NCBI GenBank assembly: GCA_003868215.1
Contig: QWDQ01000070.1
Location: 1 to 64,000 of the forward strand
Direction of reading: 5' to 3'
Length of the DNA: 64,000 nucleotides
DNA from: Pseudophaeomoniella oleicola
Lineage: Eukaryota > Ascomycota > Eurotiomycetes > Phaeomoniellales > Phaeomoniellaceae
Both the position numbers and the translations under genes were made by a program. The notes beneath the pieces are model-generated. The model saw only the letters and a list, made by a program, of their open reading frames with translations. It was not told where the DNA came from and did not search any database. Shown here piece after piece: positions 21,801 to 32,330 of the stretch; position 1 is the first letter of the stretch, and each line of letters starts with the position of its first letter.

Positions 21801-22604
21801 TTCCTGTCTCAACAGGCGATACTCCCCGAAGGCAATACGTCTTCTGGCGACAGTAAAGACATTGTGACCCGAATTTACAACTCGGTGACTGACGGGATGG
21901 ACGAATTTCTCGGCAACATCTCTGTATTGGACCAACTTTCTGTGGCCGGTCAGAACTTGATATCGGCGGCAACTTCGCAACTCAACACCGCCCAGACTGG
22001 TATCATTCCTAATGCAGATGATCCAAGCTCCGTTGCTGAAGCCGAAGCCGAACTCAATGCATTCGAAAACCGGGAACTCGAACCGTTCGTCAAACCGATT
22101 TGTGATATCTTCCTCGAAACATTCGATCTTAACAAAGGCAACAACTGGCTCCGAGGTCGTGCTGTCGTCGTCGTCCTCCACCAACTCCTAGGAGGTACTG
22201 TCGAACGCAAAGTCCGCGATCTGTTTAGATCTTTTACAACTGAAGACTCGATTCTAAAATATGTCTCTATGCTACAGAATGCGGTATCGCCGCCATCGCC
22301 GTCAAACCTCCAACAACCTTCCACATCTACTCCATCCACGACTGCCACGGCTACCGTAAAAGTCCCTCGCACCCCGTCGGAAAAATCCAAATCCCGAACT
22401 GAAGCTTCTCTCCTCCTTGCCACCTTGATACCTGACTTGGCCGGTAACGTCGTCGGCCGAGCTAACGCGCAAGCGGCGGCACGCAAGATGGCCGCTGTTT
22501 TGAACAATCGGAGGCTGAATACGCACTTGGTTTTTTGTGTATTAGATGAGATCTTGGGGATTCTATTCAGCGATTATAGCAGTACTGGTGGGGTAAAGCT
22601 GTAG
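18857..22604 (+). CDS. MDM1: Mdm1-like sorting nexin (PXA-RGS-PX-nexin C)
   Basis: Exons are 18857-21491 and 21538-22604, giving 1233 residues. The 46-bp intron interrupts the PX domain and splicing restores FALYLIEVQRS. The frame opens upstream only from a TTG; the ATG at 18857 (AAGAATGG) is the start. The order is two N-terminal membrane segments (~10-55), a PXA domain (~96-290), an RGS-like domain (~415-560), an acidic disordered linker, a PX domain with WAVARRYSEFYDLYRRLR (~855-975) and a C-terminal nexin domain (~1055-1200). This is the Mdm1/SNX13-25 architecture. Those proteins tether endoplasmic reticulum to vacuole/lysosome or lipid droplets and handle lipids. Confidence 0.95.
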
Positions 22605-22864
22605 TAGCGATCAATTTTCCCTACCGTCATCTAATAAATATTGCGCGAGTTGTAATTCACGAATGATGTAAAGCACACTGAGATAGGTGTGGTAGAATGA
22701 TAGAAGCAGACAGAAAATACATCAAAAGGACTGATGGGGCATTCCTGGTGTAATAATAATAATGCTATCCAAGGGGCTTAAACACCCAGCTCGGGTCGAT
22801 GACGAAGCAGTAGCCGGAACAAACACAAAAGGTTCGCACAGTTTGCATGTGATGTGCGGTGTCA

Positions 22865-23961
22865 TCAAGAACAACAAATCGGCTCCTCACCTCTCTCCAT
22901 GCGCCACCGATTCGTCGCCTCCAACGCGCCGGGTAACCCGTTAAACAACCACCCCCATTTCCTCAGAAACCCTTCCGACATCTCCCAGCCCGTGATATCC
23001 CAGGGCGGCGACCACGCGATAATGCCCCGTCGCTCGACCTCGTCGTCGGGAAACCCCTCGTACAGCCCGCCGATGCAGTCGGCCCACAGGTCGTCCTCGT
23101 CGAAGGTCCCCGCGGCGCGGATCAGGCGGTCTCGTCCGGCGGGAGAGGGGAAGAGGTCGATCCAGTCGCCGTGCGGGACCGTTTGTTGGAGGGTCGTGGG
23201 CAGGAGGGTTGGAGGGAGGAGGAGGAAGGTTTGGGGGTCGGTGGGGTAGGGGACGGTGTGGATGACTTCGGCGTCGCAGGCGAGCGGCGTGGCGAGGATG
23301 CCGGAGATTAGGGTGCGGTTGGCGATGAGGGCGCGGAGGGCGTTGAATTGGAGGAGGGTGATGAGGTGGTCGGGACAGAGGGGGAAGATAATGTTAAACC
23401 GCTCCTTTCTAGTAGCTTTATCTGGCAATAAGGGATTTCTCGCTTTGTACCGTTGTTGCTTGATACGAGATGCTGGCACGATGGAGACGGATTGCTGCTC
23501 ATTGTCCCAGCAGCATTCCACCAGCGCTTCTGATTTGATCAGGGTCCCGGTCGCGGCGGCACTGGATGCTTCTTCGGCTTTCTTTGCTAGTAGTAGAGCT
23601 TTGCGTTTTCCTACTGGACTGTTGGTTTCCGATACTAATTGGGGGTAAAACCCCCTTTGATCGAGACTGGTCCTTGACTCCTGATTTTGGACGAAAAGAG
23701 AGAGAGAGAGAGAAAAACAAGGCGTTAACTTACGGTATGCCCTTGTGTTGAGTCTAGTCTGTGCCCGTCTGCGTGCTGCGGCATCGTTGGTCCCGGTCCA
23801 GTCGTCTTCCCTGCTTATCGCCTGTACGCGGTGAGCAAGTCATGTCATGTCGTCTTGGTAGTTGAAGGTGGCAGCCTGGTACGTACCTCGGCCAATTGTG
23901 GCTTCGATGCGAGTTGGATGCATGGTGCTGTTATTTTTGCAGGCTGATACGTAGTAATCAT
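22865..23961 (-). CDS. DUF3425 bZIP-like transcription regulator
   Basis: Exons are 23961-23887, 23821-23734 and 23610-22865, giving 302 residues. Exon 2 carries the family hallmark EDDWTGTNDAAARRRAQ followed by TRLNTRAYR, and splicing at 23611 continues it as AYRKRKALLLAKKAEEA, a basic region with a short leucine-type helix. The ATG at 23961 keeps frame through a 25-codon first exon into LAEAISRED. The DUF3425 body (~120-302) contains FNIIFPLCPDHLITLLQFN and AWSPPWDITGWEMSE. Members are fungal regulators, often near secondary-metabolism or stress genes; the target is unknown. The second intron (123 bp) could use another acceptor, but only this one joins the basic region in frame. Two palindromes lie upstream. 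Confidence 0.85.
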
Positions 23962-24019
23962 GATGCTAGTGGGACGTTGGATGAATGATGCAAGTTTCTT
24001 CGAGCCGACCAAGGCGGTT

Positions 24020-24031
24020 TACTACGTAGTA
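24020..24031. repeat. Palindrome TACTACGTAGTA, copy 3
   Basis: 59-70 bp upstream of the DUF3425 gene start. A related half site (TACTACGTATC) overlaps the fourth to seventh codons of that gene. Confidence 0.9.
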
Positions 24032-24208
24032 TGCATGCAGCCTGCTCACAACGATGAGTCTGACACTCGGGCACGGAGGAATTCAGATGCCTCGATGCCT
24101 ACTATCCCGCAGCCTGAGGCGCAGGCAGACAGGGGTTAGTGGAATAGCACGATATCATTGGTCACCATCATAGTGTCTGACTTGAGCAGATCTATCGTAG
24201 TAGCGTCA

Positions 24209-24220
24209 TACTACGTAGTA
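24209..24220. repeat. Palindrome TACTACGTAGTA, copy 4
   Basis: Lies between the divergent DUF3425 and SDR genes, 189 bp from copy 3. Confidence 0.9.
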
Positions 24221-24511
24221 CTATGTTACAAGCTGCGAGCTGCTCACATTGTGGAGCAGAGAGGTGGTGGCTAGTTTGGACAGTATCGTAGTAGTTAGAG
24301 ATTCGGTAGTGAGCCTTCCATGCCGAGACGCTTATGCAGTTGGCTCACTCGCTCACTTGGGATTCCTTTATTGGTCCATCTCTTCAATATGGCCAAGTTG
24401 GTCCAAGGGTCATGCAGCTTGCTCACGATGCCTGATGCTCAGAATACATATTAACATCCAAGATGCAAATACGTAGGATCTCGGACATTGTTCAATACTA
24501 TGTAAGAGCAA

Positions 24512-24519
24512 TATATAAA
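24512..24519 (+). promoter_or_regulatory. TATA box of the SDR
   Basis: TATATAAA, 123 bp upstream of the ATG at 24642. Confidence 0.55.
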
Positions 24520-24641
24520 CATCGTAGCAACTCCTTGATTTCGACGCATCTCTTTCGTATCATCATAAACCATAGAATTCAATCCAAGCCATTGATATAG
24601 TACTACATCTTCACACATTGACTCCAGTACTCGTTTTGAAT

Positions 24642-25684
24642 ATGACTTTCCATCCTGATACTCTTCCCGATCTCAAGGGCAAAGTATTCATAGTCACAGG
24701 TGGGAATTCCGGCATGTAAGTCTTCCCTCTCCCTCTCCCTCTCCCCTCTCCCCTGTCATCGCGAAGCCCGAATGGCTGATTTCAGCAAACCACAGAGGCT
24801 ACTACACCGTAGCCCACCTGGCAGAACACGGCGCCCACGTCTACATGTGCGCCCGGTCCCCAGAGAAAGGCACAGCAGCCATCGCCAACATCAAGAAAAT
24901 GCACCCCTCAGCCAACATCGACCTCCTGCAAATGGACCTCATGGACCTCACCAGCGTCGTCGCGGCCGCCAAGCACTTCCTCACCCTCGAAACAGCCCTA
25001 CACGGCCTGGTCAACAACGCAGGCATCATGGCAACGCCCTTCGAAATGACCAAAGATGGCCACGAGGCCCAGTGGCAGACCAACTACCTCGCGCACTGGG
25101 TTTTGACGGAACACCTACTTCCTCTGATGCTGCGGACCGCCAAGATGCTTCCTCCCGGCAGCGTGCGCATCGTCAACCTCAGTTCATCGGGTCACTTGGG
25201 CGCACCCAAGGGTGGCATCAATTTCAACGACCTATCGCTCAAGGACAGCGGCACGTGGCAGCGATACGGACAGAGCAAGCTCGCCAACATTCTACACACC
25301 AAGACCCTACACAAGACCTACGGCCCCGGCTCTCCCAGTGCACAGAACGGAGAGGGTGAAATCTGGGTTTCGTCCGTCCATCCAGGTCTGGTCGAGACGA
25401 ACCTTGCCACGTCGGTGGGGGAGTCGGGGTCCAGCATGATGAGTGTTTTCTCCGTCGTACGCATGCTTGGATTGATATGGCCTGCCGATAAGGGGTCGTT
25501 TACCAGTCTATTCTGTGCGGCCAGTCAGGACATGAAGGCGGAGCAGAGCGGCATATACTTCGAAATCTTCCGGCGGTTTGGGGAGCCGAGGTGGCAGAGC
25601 GGTGCGGCGAAGGATGAGAAGCTTGCAGAGAGGTTGGAGGAGTGGACGGGGGAGGTGATGAGGAAGGAAGGATGGGTTCGTTGA
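24642..25684 (+). CDS. Short-chain dehydrogenase/reductase
   Basis: Exons are 24642-24715 and 24796-25684, giving 320 residues. The 80-bp intron has two candidate acceptors; only CACAG at 24795 gives TGGNSGIGYYTVAHLAEHG, the TGxxxGxG cofactor motif. NNAGIM (central strand), NLSSSGH and YGQSK complete the catalytic Ser-Tyr-Lys set. The long form with a C-terminal extension resembles retinol-dehydrogenase-like or WW-oxidoreductase-like SDRs. The substrate is unknown. No membrane segment is evident. Confidence 0.92.
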
Positions 25685-26047
25685 TGCCGTCAACTGGTTT
25701 TGGTCTTACAGTATTCAATTATATCAATATAGGTATTAATATTTCAATCATGGTGGCTATTATAATAATATAATTACTATTACGGTAAAGGAGAGAAATT
25801 GGACATATCAACAGTAATGATGATAGGGGGTGGAGCAGTGATATAATGAGATCTCCTACGATAGGCTTGGGTACTGTAATTACAGTAATTAGTAGGTTGA
25901 CTACCAAATCCAACGGCCCTCCAAGATCTAGATTACAGTGATTGTAACTCAGTCTCCGTCAGAGTTGCTGGAACACCAATCACAACTTGAATAAACATCT
26001 GGCGTACCAGCAGCACCAGCGCGCAAACATCACAACCAAAGAGCAAG
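25685..26047. other. Intergenic, AT-rich
   Basis: About 360 bp between the SDR and the aminopeptidase, rich in ATTA/TAAT words, with nothing further recognised. Confidence 0.5.
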
Positions 26048-27695
26048 ATGACAGCAGATAGTACGATTGGACAGGATGATTATTTGGCGATTCGTGTGTC
26101 TGTGCCAGCGGAGGAAGTTGACAAGTATCCTGGTATGTAATATAGAGGGCGGCGGACGGCCTGATCCCTTTGACTATTTGATTGCAAGACGTTGAGACGA
26201 TGAACAACAGCCAAACAACATGCACGGAACGTCGCTGCACAATTGGGCGTCAAGGAAGGGTTGATCTATCTTCCGGGTCAACAGACCCAATTATTGGACG
26301 ACTCGGACATGGACATCCCCTTTCGCCAGTTGAGGTATTTCTACTACCTCACCGGAGTGGACGAGCCTGATGCCTTCGTGATATACGACATCGGCCTGGA
26401 TATACTGACGCTTTATATCACCATTGTACCTCCTCTCCAAGGTATGTGTGACCCAGCCGTGTTCATCAACGCCATATGTTGACCGTCTAAAGCTATTTGG
26501 TTTGGACCAGGTTTGTCAATCGACACCGCGCAGTCCTTGTAAGTTCTAGGTAGCAATTCAAGTGATCAGTGGACTAACGAGTTGTCTCTGAAGATATGAT
26601 GTCGATATCGTCAAATCAACAGATAGCCTTACGACTGATCTGACGAAATGGATTGGCGGCCATGCCGGTGTTCCTGTGCATATTCTGCATGACTCCCAGA
26701 AACCGAAGCTGGATTATTCTCTTGCCGCTGATCCGTTCGAAAGCGGTTCTTTACAGCTTGCTATGGACACTTGTCGTGTTATTAAAGACCCCTTTGAGCT
26801 GGGCCTGATCCGCAAAGCGAACGAGGTTGCTGGTATTGCCCACACTGAGGTACTTCGAAACATACGGTACTTTACCCATGAACGGCAGGTACAAGCTATA
26901 TTTGAAGAGGCGTGCACATCCAGGGGAGTCACTACGCAAGCCTACAACGTCATAGCTGGTTCAGGCCCCAACGCTGCTGTTCTACACTACATGAAGAACA
27001 ATGAACCATTCGGTAACCGCCAGCTACTGCTTATCGACGCTGGTCCAGATTGGCACTGCTATGCAAGTGATGTGACGCGTACCTTTCCCATTTCGGGCAC
27101 GTGGCCGAGTCAAGAAGCGAAAGACATCTACGACCTTGTCGATAAGATGCAAACCGAGGTCATCAAGCGTTTGAAGCCCGGTGTTCGATACAGGGATATG
27201 CAGAATTTGGCAACCGTAATCATGGTCGAAGGGCTACAAAGCTTGGGCGTCCTCAAACAACTTTCAACCACAAAGGTCATCGAATCAGGCGCTGCACGAA
27301 TCTTCTTGCCTCATGGTTTGGGGCACCATATAGGTCTGGAATGCCATGACGTGTCTCCGAGTAGTATCATGGGTGTTTATGGATCAGGTGGCTCAGATGC
27401 TCTTTATACGCGTTTCAAAGCTGTTCCGCCACCCGATGCCATGGATGCAGTCTTGCTGGAGGAGAACATGGTCATCACTGTGGAACCTGGGGTGTACTTC
27501 TCAAGCATAGCCTTTGAACGTTTGGTCGACCAAGCATTGGAAGAGTACATTGACCTGGATGTCGCAAGGAAGTACCTACCAGTTGGAGGTGTCCGCATCG
27601 AGGATGACATACTGATTACGAATGATGGACATGAGAATTTGACGACTGCACCGAAGGGCGAACGAGCTCTGAGAGTCATTCGTGGAGAAGAATAG
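26048..27695 (+). CDS. Xaa-Pro aminopeptidase / prolidase (M24B)
   Basis: Exons are 26048-26132, 26211-26441, 26493-26538 and 26594-27695, giving 487 residues. All four join in frame, and the 46-nt third exon supplies [16 protein letters not shown]. The N-terminal creatinase-like domain is followed by a pita-bread catalytic domain. The two-metal ligands are visible: the two Asp in LLLIDAGP and ASDVTRTFP, His in [12 protein letters not shown], Glu in ITVEPGVYF and Glu in [11 protein letters not shown]. These enzymes remove N-terminal residues before proline, or split X-Pro dipeptides, using Mn. Sequence alone does not settle which. The length fits the fungal aminopeptidase P / PepP group. Confidence 0.93.
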
Positions 27696-28462
27696 TCATG
27701 AACATCGGGCTCGTAAAGCGATTTGTCTAGTTTCTCGTTGTGGCGAAATTCAAATGTACTTTACTCCAGCAGGCATATGCAGTATGCCATTTGTTGTCTA
27801 GGATAGATCAAGCCATTGCAATCCTTTATGTGCCAAAGATGACTGTGGAACTAATCTTGATGATTAATAGTAGATGGTTGTTAAGCATTCAGTATACTAA
27901 TTATCGATATCGATGCCGTGAGTCGTCGCATACTACGTAGTACTCCCCAACATCATGTGACTCGGTCATGTTGCCGATATTCGGGCGAAGTTTGCTTGTT
28001 GTTCTCCTGTTGTCGCCTGGTTGTTCCTTGCATGAGTCACACAGCCACGAGCCACTTCGGGATCTTCTCTCGGGTCTTACAAAGTCTCTCCACTAGATTT
28101 TAACAATCACACCATCGACAACCGCTATCGTTAGCAAACCCCAGAGTCATGATGCATGATGCCCAATGCCTGGCAGCGTGATGAGTCTTGATTCCTATTA
28201 CCGGCGGATGCTACAATGACTTGTCGTATTGGGAGTGTAGCCTGCGCCATCCATAGGCATCACTACCCAACCTCATCAGATCCGGGGTCGTGACTCATGT
28301 CGTCATCTACATGATGGCGACGAGTCTTGTATATATTGTCCTTCTTCCTTTCGTTCTCTATGCTGTGTATTCGTATACTAACAAATCGTCTTTACTACTT
28401 TTGCTGGCACTCATTCACTCTCAAGACAGCGCAAATCCAAAGAACGCACCGGCAGATCTACA
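27696..28462. other. Intergenic with palindrome and TGASTCA sites
   Basis: Spacer between the aminopeptidase and the small unknown gene. It holds palindrome copy 5 and TGAGTCA/TGACTCA at 28033 and 28291. Confidence 0.6.
27931..27942. repeat. Palindrome TACTACGTAGTA, copy 5
   Basis: 236 bp downstream of the aminopeptidase stop and ~520 bp upstream of the next ATG. Confidence 0.9.
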
Positions 28463-28855
28463 ATGGCCCATAAACACAACCGCCGCCGTGTGAGACCACG
28501 CTATCGCCACTTCAACCCTGACTACCCACCCACATCTATCGGCTTATTCTCTGTGTCTTCAGCTACATCTCTGAGTTCACTGCCTCTGTCAAGTCTGGGT
28601 AGGCTCGCCAGTACGAAATCAATGCCGTTTTCAACTTCTGTCTCAAGGTCATTGAGCAAACCGACGGATCTCACAGCCCGTCAATGGCAAAACCGTTATA
28701 CCGCTTGGCAAAATCGCGACCGTGCCCAACGTGAAGAAGCAACGAAGTTGCAAATCGATCAATATCGCTTATTCGGCGGTGAGCCTGGAGACGACGACAC
28801 TCTTTGCGATAGAATGCTTGAATTTTTTGGAGGCTTGGATTATATTGATGCGTGA
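28463..28855 (+). CDS. Small protein, unknown
   Basis: 130 residues, single exon, ATG at 28463. The N-terminus is basic (MAHKHNRRRVRPRYRHFNP), the middle is Ser/Leu-rich, and the C-terminal half is helical with QWQNRYTAWQNRDRAQREEA. It ends in an acidic segment with MLEFFGGLDYIDA. No signal peptide or membrane span. No family recognised. TGASTCA sites at 28033 and 28291 upstream and 29047 and 29065 downstream surround it. It may be a short-lived or stress-induced protein, which is inference only. Confidence 0.55.
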   Translation: MAHKHNRRRVRPRYRHFNPDYPPTSIGLFSVSSATSLSSLPLSSLGRLASTKSMPFSTSVSRSLSKPTDLTARQWQNRYTAWQNRDRAQREEATKLQIDQYRLFGGEPGDDDTLCDRMLEFFGGLDYIDA

Positions 28856-29849
28856 AAGTTTACAGTGGGCTTCTTCACTGATGTGGCTTGGTGTCTACAG
28901 CCTGGGGTTCATTGCTCGTGGCTGTGGTGACCGCCCCCCGGATACATGCATTAAGATCAAGTAGCGCCGTTGAATGTGTCACCACTACTAATGACCCCTA
29001 CGAGGAATGGAATTCCATGAGTTATGACTTGAAGCAGCTAAGTTAATGACTCACGATCAATAGCTGACTCAGCGTGGCCGTGTTTTCGCCTTAGTGGTCC
29101 TCCAACGCTCATGCCATTAACTCGGAGGTCACTGGTTGGTCTGACGAAGGATTGGTTGAGAAGTTAGCCACAACGTTGTAGGTGCTCGTGCGTTGGGAAT
29201 GCACTTGAGCTCGCTCGTTGTGCCGGCCTGGAGAACGTCGTGGGAGTTCCTGGAAGGCGGAGGCAATATCATGGTAGCCTGTTGGCAGACATGTTTGATT
29301 AAGAATCCCTTTCGACTCTGTTTAGTACCTATACTAGAACACATTATACGCTATCAAAAGGCTTGCTTTCCCTGTACTGTAACCGAATGCATGAGCGAGC
29401 TTGAAGAACAATAGCTCCTGCTTCGTTTGGTTTCATATTCGCTGGACCGATCGATGTGTACGTATATCCAGGATATACATAGCTCGATCTTTATAAGTAC
29501 TCGCGTATCAATTGACGACCTGTGGTTCACTCTGACATGATTGTATTGAAGGAGATGAGTATAGAGCCAACACTCTCAGATACATCTCTTTCGATACCAA
29601 GTAACCCACCAATGTCCGTTGTACTCGGCCGAACCTCGTTTGTTATCTCTTGAACCTCTACTACGTACTCCATATCGTCATGCAATGGGGGAGGAGCCGA
29701 GCCGCTTATCTCCGCTGTAGCCGTGTCCCTCCACTGTCTATCACCGATGCTGACATCCAAGAGATCAAGATGCTCCCGATTTCACCCTTCCTGTCATCAG
29801 TAATGTGATAGACTGGCTGGTTCTTCGTCAACAGATCGCTGCAGCCATT
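28856..29849. other. Intergenic, promoter of the xanthine dioxygenase
   Basis: About 1 kb without a gene. It carries two TGACTCA heptamers (29047 and 29065, the second inside GCTGACTCAGC) and two GATA-type TTATCT sites nearer the following gene. Confidence 0.55.
29643..29711. promoter_or_regulatory. Pair of GATA-factor sites
   Basis: TTATCT (AGATAA on the other strand) at 29643-29648 and 29706-29711, 140-200 bp upstream of the xanthine dioxygenase ATG. HGATAR elements bind AreA/NIT2-type nitrogen regulators, and purine-use genes are classic targets. The link here is inferred. Confidence 0.4.
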
Positions 29850-31004
29850 ATGGGATCGATCGCAGAAGCAGACGCTTCCGACATCAGGGTCACGCCACTG
29901 TCGTCGATCAAGCACTCGTCGACTGATTTCGGAGCGATCGTGGAGAATATCGATGTAAACAATCTTTCCGATGCAGACTTCAATAAGCTCTATGAAGCCC
30001 TTTACACGCACGGAGTGCTGGTATTGAAGTCGCAAGGTCACACTACCCCGGAATCTCAGTATCTCTTGACGAAACGCTTCGACCCGGCCACGCAAAGCTA
30101 CGGCCATGGCGCAGGGTTTCGGGACAAGAAATCGATCTTGGCTAGAGATGGGACCACGATCCCCAAGGTACCCCAGGTACAACTTATCGGAAACGGCCAT
30201 ATCACCTCATATGAGGGCCTCGAGAACGTTACGTTACAACATCCCCATCACTCCACATTTCACAAAACCGTGATCCCGAAGGAGGACAGCGCGAAATACA
30301 CGAGATTCTACAGGTGGCATATAGATGCTGCGCTGTATGGCCTGTTTCCTCCGAGAGTGACCACTTTCGTCGCGATCCAGCTGCCCGAAGGTGGCGGAGA
30401 CCGGAGACAAACTATCAGGTATGAAGACGGGAGCGACCATGAGATCCAGGGCGTTGTTCCTGGAAGTACAGCCTTTGTAAGTAGTTACAAGACTTTTGAC
30501 CTCTTGTCGGCCAAGCAAAAGGATTTTGCCCGAGGAGCGAAGGTGGAATATGCACCGCACCCCTATGTCTGGATGGCGAGTGCAAAGGCCCTAGAGAATG
30601 GGTTGGGGATGCATACGGATGGGCTCGAAATGGCCGAGTCCGAGCTGCCTCCGATCGACCCTGCTAAAATTTTGATCTTGCCGATGTGCTGGCGAAACCC
30701 ACTCACAGGAAAGCTTGCTCTACAGATACACCCAGCAGGAGTCAAGAAAATCCACACGCCTGATGGCGTTGTCATCGATGACTTGGCTGAGGTCAGGAGG
30801 ATCCTAGCCGAATACATGAGACCTGGGATCAACCCCGAGAATGTTTACGTCCACGAGTGGGAGGAAGGTGATATGGTCTTGTGGAATAATCATGGCTTGC
30901 TTCATGCTGTCACAGGTAACCTTGATCCTGAGAAGAAAGAAGACACGAGGTTGTTCAGACAATGTAACCTGGCGGCGAGCTCGCCACCTCTGGGACCAGC
31001 TTAA
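29850..31004 (+). CDS. xanA: 2-oxoglutarate-dependent xanthine dioxygenase
   Basis: 384 residues, single exon. The frame is open upstream, but the first ATG in frame (MGSIAEADASD) is at 29850. It is a TauD-family Fe(II)/2-oxoglutarate oxygenase. The proximal ligands are H157 and D159 in YRWHIDAALYGLFPPRVTTF, a block characteristic of the fungal xanthine hydroxylase XanA. Distal His candidates lie in NNHGLLHAVTG (H348 or H352). The spacing agrees with the Aspergillus enzyme as I remember it. XanA converts xanthine to uric acid with 2-oxoglutarate and O2, an alternative to xanthine dehydrogenase in purine catabolism. GATA sites in the promoter fit nitrogen control. Other TauD substrates cannot be fully excluded. 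Confidence 0.85.
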   Translation: MGSIAEADASDIRVTPLSSIKHSSTDFGAIVENIDVNNLSDADFNKLYEALYTHGVLVLKSQGHTTPESQYLLTKRFDPATQSYGHGAGFRDKKSILARDGTTIPKVPQVQLIGNGHITSYEGLENVTLQHPHHSTFHKTVIPKEDSAKYTRFYRWHIDAALYGLFPPRVTTFVAIQLPEGGGDRRQTIRYEDGSDHEIQGVVPGSTAFVSSYKTFDLLSAKQKDFARGAKVEYAPHPYVWMASAKALENGLGMHTDGLEMAESELPPIDPAKILILPMCWRNPLTGKLALQIHPAGVKKIHTPDGVVIDDLAEVRRILAEYMRPGINPENVYVHEWEEGDMVLWNNHGLLHAVTGNLDPEKKEDTRLFRQCNLAASSPPLGPA

Positions 31005-32330
31005 TGTAGACCAAGCAGGGGACATATGATGGTTACGATGCCACGCTGAAGACTGCTTATGACATGGCAACCAGCTGACAGCTGTATGACAACAGATATT
31101 GCTATATAAGAAATATGATATGTATGATTTATGCCAACTAGACGAGCGCAGGCAGTGGTATATGAACTGATGATGAGAACATGGCTGATATGATACCTCA
31201 ACAAGGGATGCATGTAATTTACCTAAAACGGATAAGCGCCGATGCATTCCGACCACAACCCACCACTTCTTTCAATAACATTCCAACTCGTTGAACAATG
31301 TCGAGAAGGCTGACAGCGCTGTCGAAGTACTCTTTCCCTTGACTAAATGGATGTGAGCATGAATGAGAAGATGACTTGCATGTGAAGAGTCCAACCGCCT
31401 ACAGTCGATCCCCAGGCCATATCTATCTAAGGCCGGAACCGAACCTGGAAACATCACCAGGACCCCCAAGCGGAGCTACACATTGACGTGTTGAAGTAGA
31501 GAAATCGTTCCTGGCCTTCTGAACCTGCAAGCTGAAAGTCTGCAATGACGGTGTGGGTCAGCTGGATCTTGAGAAACCTCCTGGATGAGAGGTTCACTGG
31601 TCAACGCGCTCAACACGCGAACTAAGACAATGCATTCTTCAACGCCTTTGTCAAGGGCGGGACCCACCACGTGCACTTCCCAAGGTCCTGGGCTTCACAG
31701 CCTCAGCGCAGTCCAGCCGATAACACAATGGGACCCTACGCCAAACTGTGCAAGCACATTCCTGTACTCCCAGTAGCGGAGAGCAAGGGGCCCTTTCCCC
31801 GTAGAAGATCATCCGCTCCGAGCGTGTTCGTTCTCCTCGACACCATTCAGAGCAGTGGAGCATCGGCTCACCGGACGGTCTTCGTTCTGGTAGATGCATT
31901 CCTCCGATATGCAATTATCAGATGCTATCCTCTGCTCCATACCACGGCGAGATGGAGCGCGACGAGACTGAGGCCAAGATGTGTTGGCATTTATGTCTAA
32001 GCAAGTACTGTGACTTTTCTCTGTCAGATTTCATATACTGTCTATCACTTCTGGTCATACGCTCCTTTCATGATTCTGTCGCCTTGCCATTTTTACGATT
32101 CCTTGTGATTCGTGCTGGTCGACAGCATAGACGCTCCTTCGAAACCAAGGTTGACTACGCTCATTTGCTACAGTTTCGATCCGTATATATAACGACTTGA
32201 CCGACTTCCTCTTGTTTTTTTCTCTCGGTATCATTGAAGATTCAGACCGAGTCATCATTAGCATAGACTCAGCGCGAGCGTTATCATTCAACAACTTCTT
32301 TATTTCGAGCGAGTCGGCGGTACTGCAATC
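31005..32330. other. Intergenic, xanthine dioxygenase to glucanase
   Basis: 1.3 kb with no supportable gene. A TATATATAA element at ~32184 lies ~140 bp upstream of the glucanase ATG. Confidence 0.5.

Larger units (their letters stand above)
24032..24641. other. Divergent promoter, DUF3425 gene and SDR
   Basis: Gene-free spacer between two divergent genes. It contains palindrome copy 4, a GTAGTAG half site and the TATA box of the SDR. Confidence 0.6.

Noticed and set aside
24781-24785. First acceptor (TTTCAG) in the SDR at 24642
   Set aside because: Using it breaks the frame and loses TGxxxGxG. The CACAG acceptor ten bases downstream restores it.
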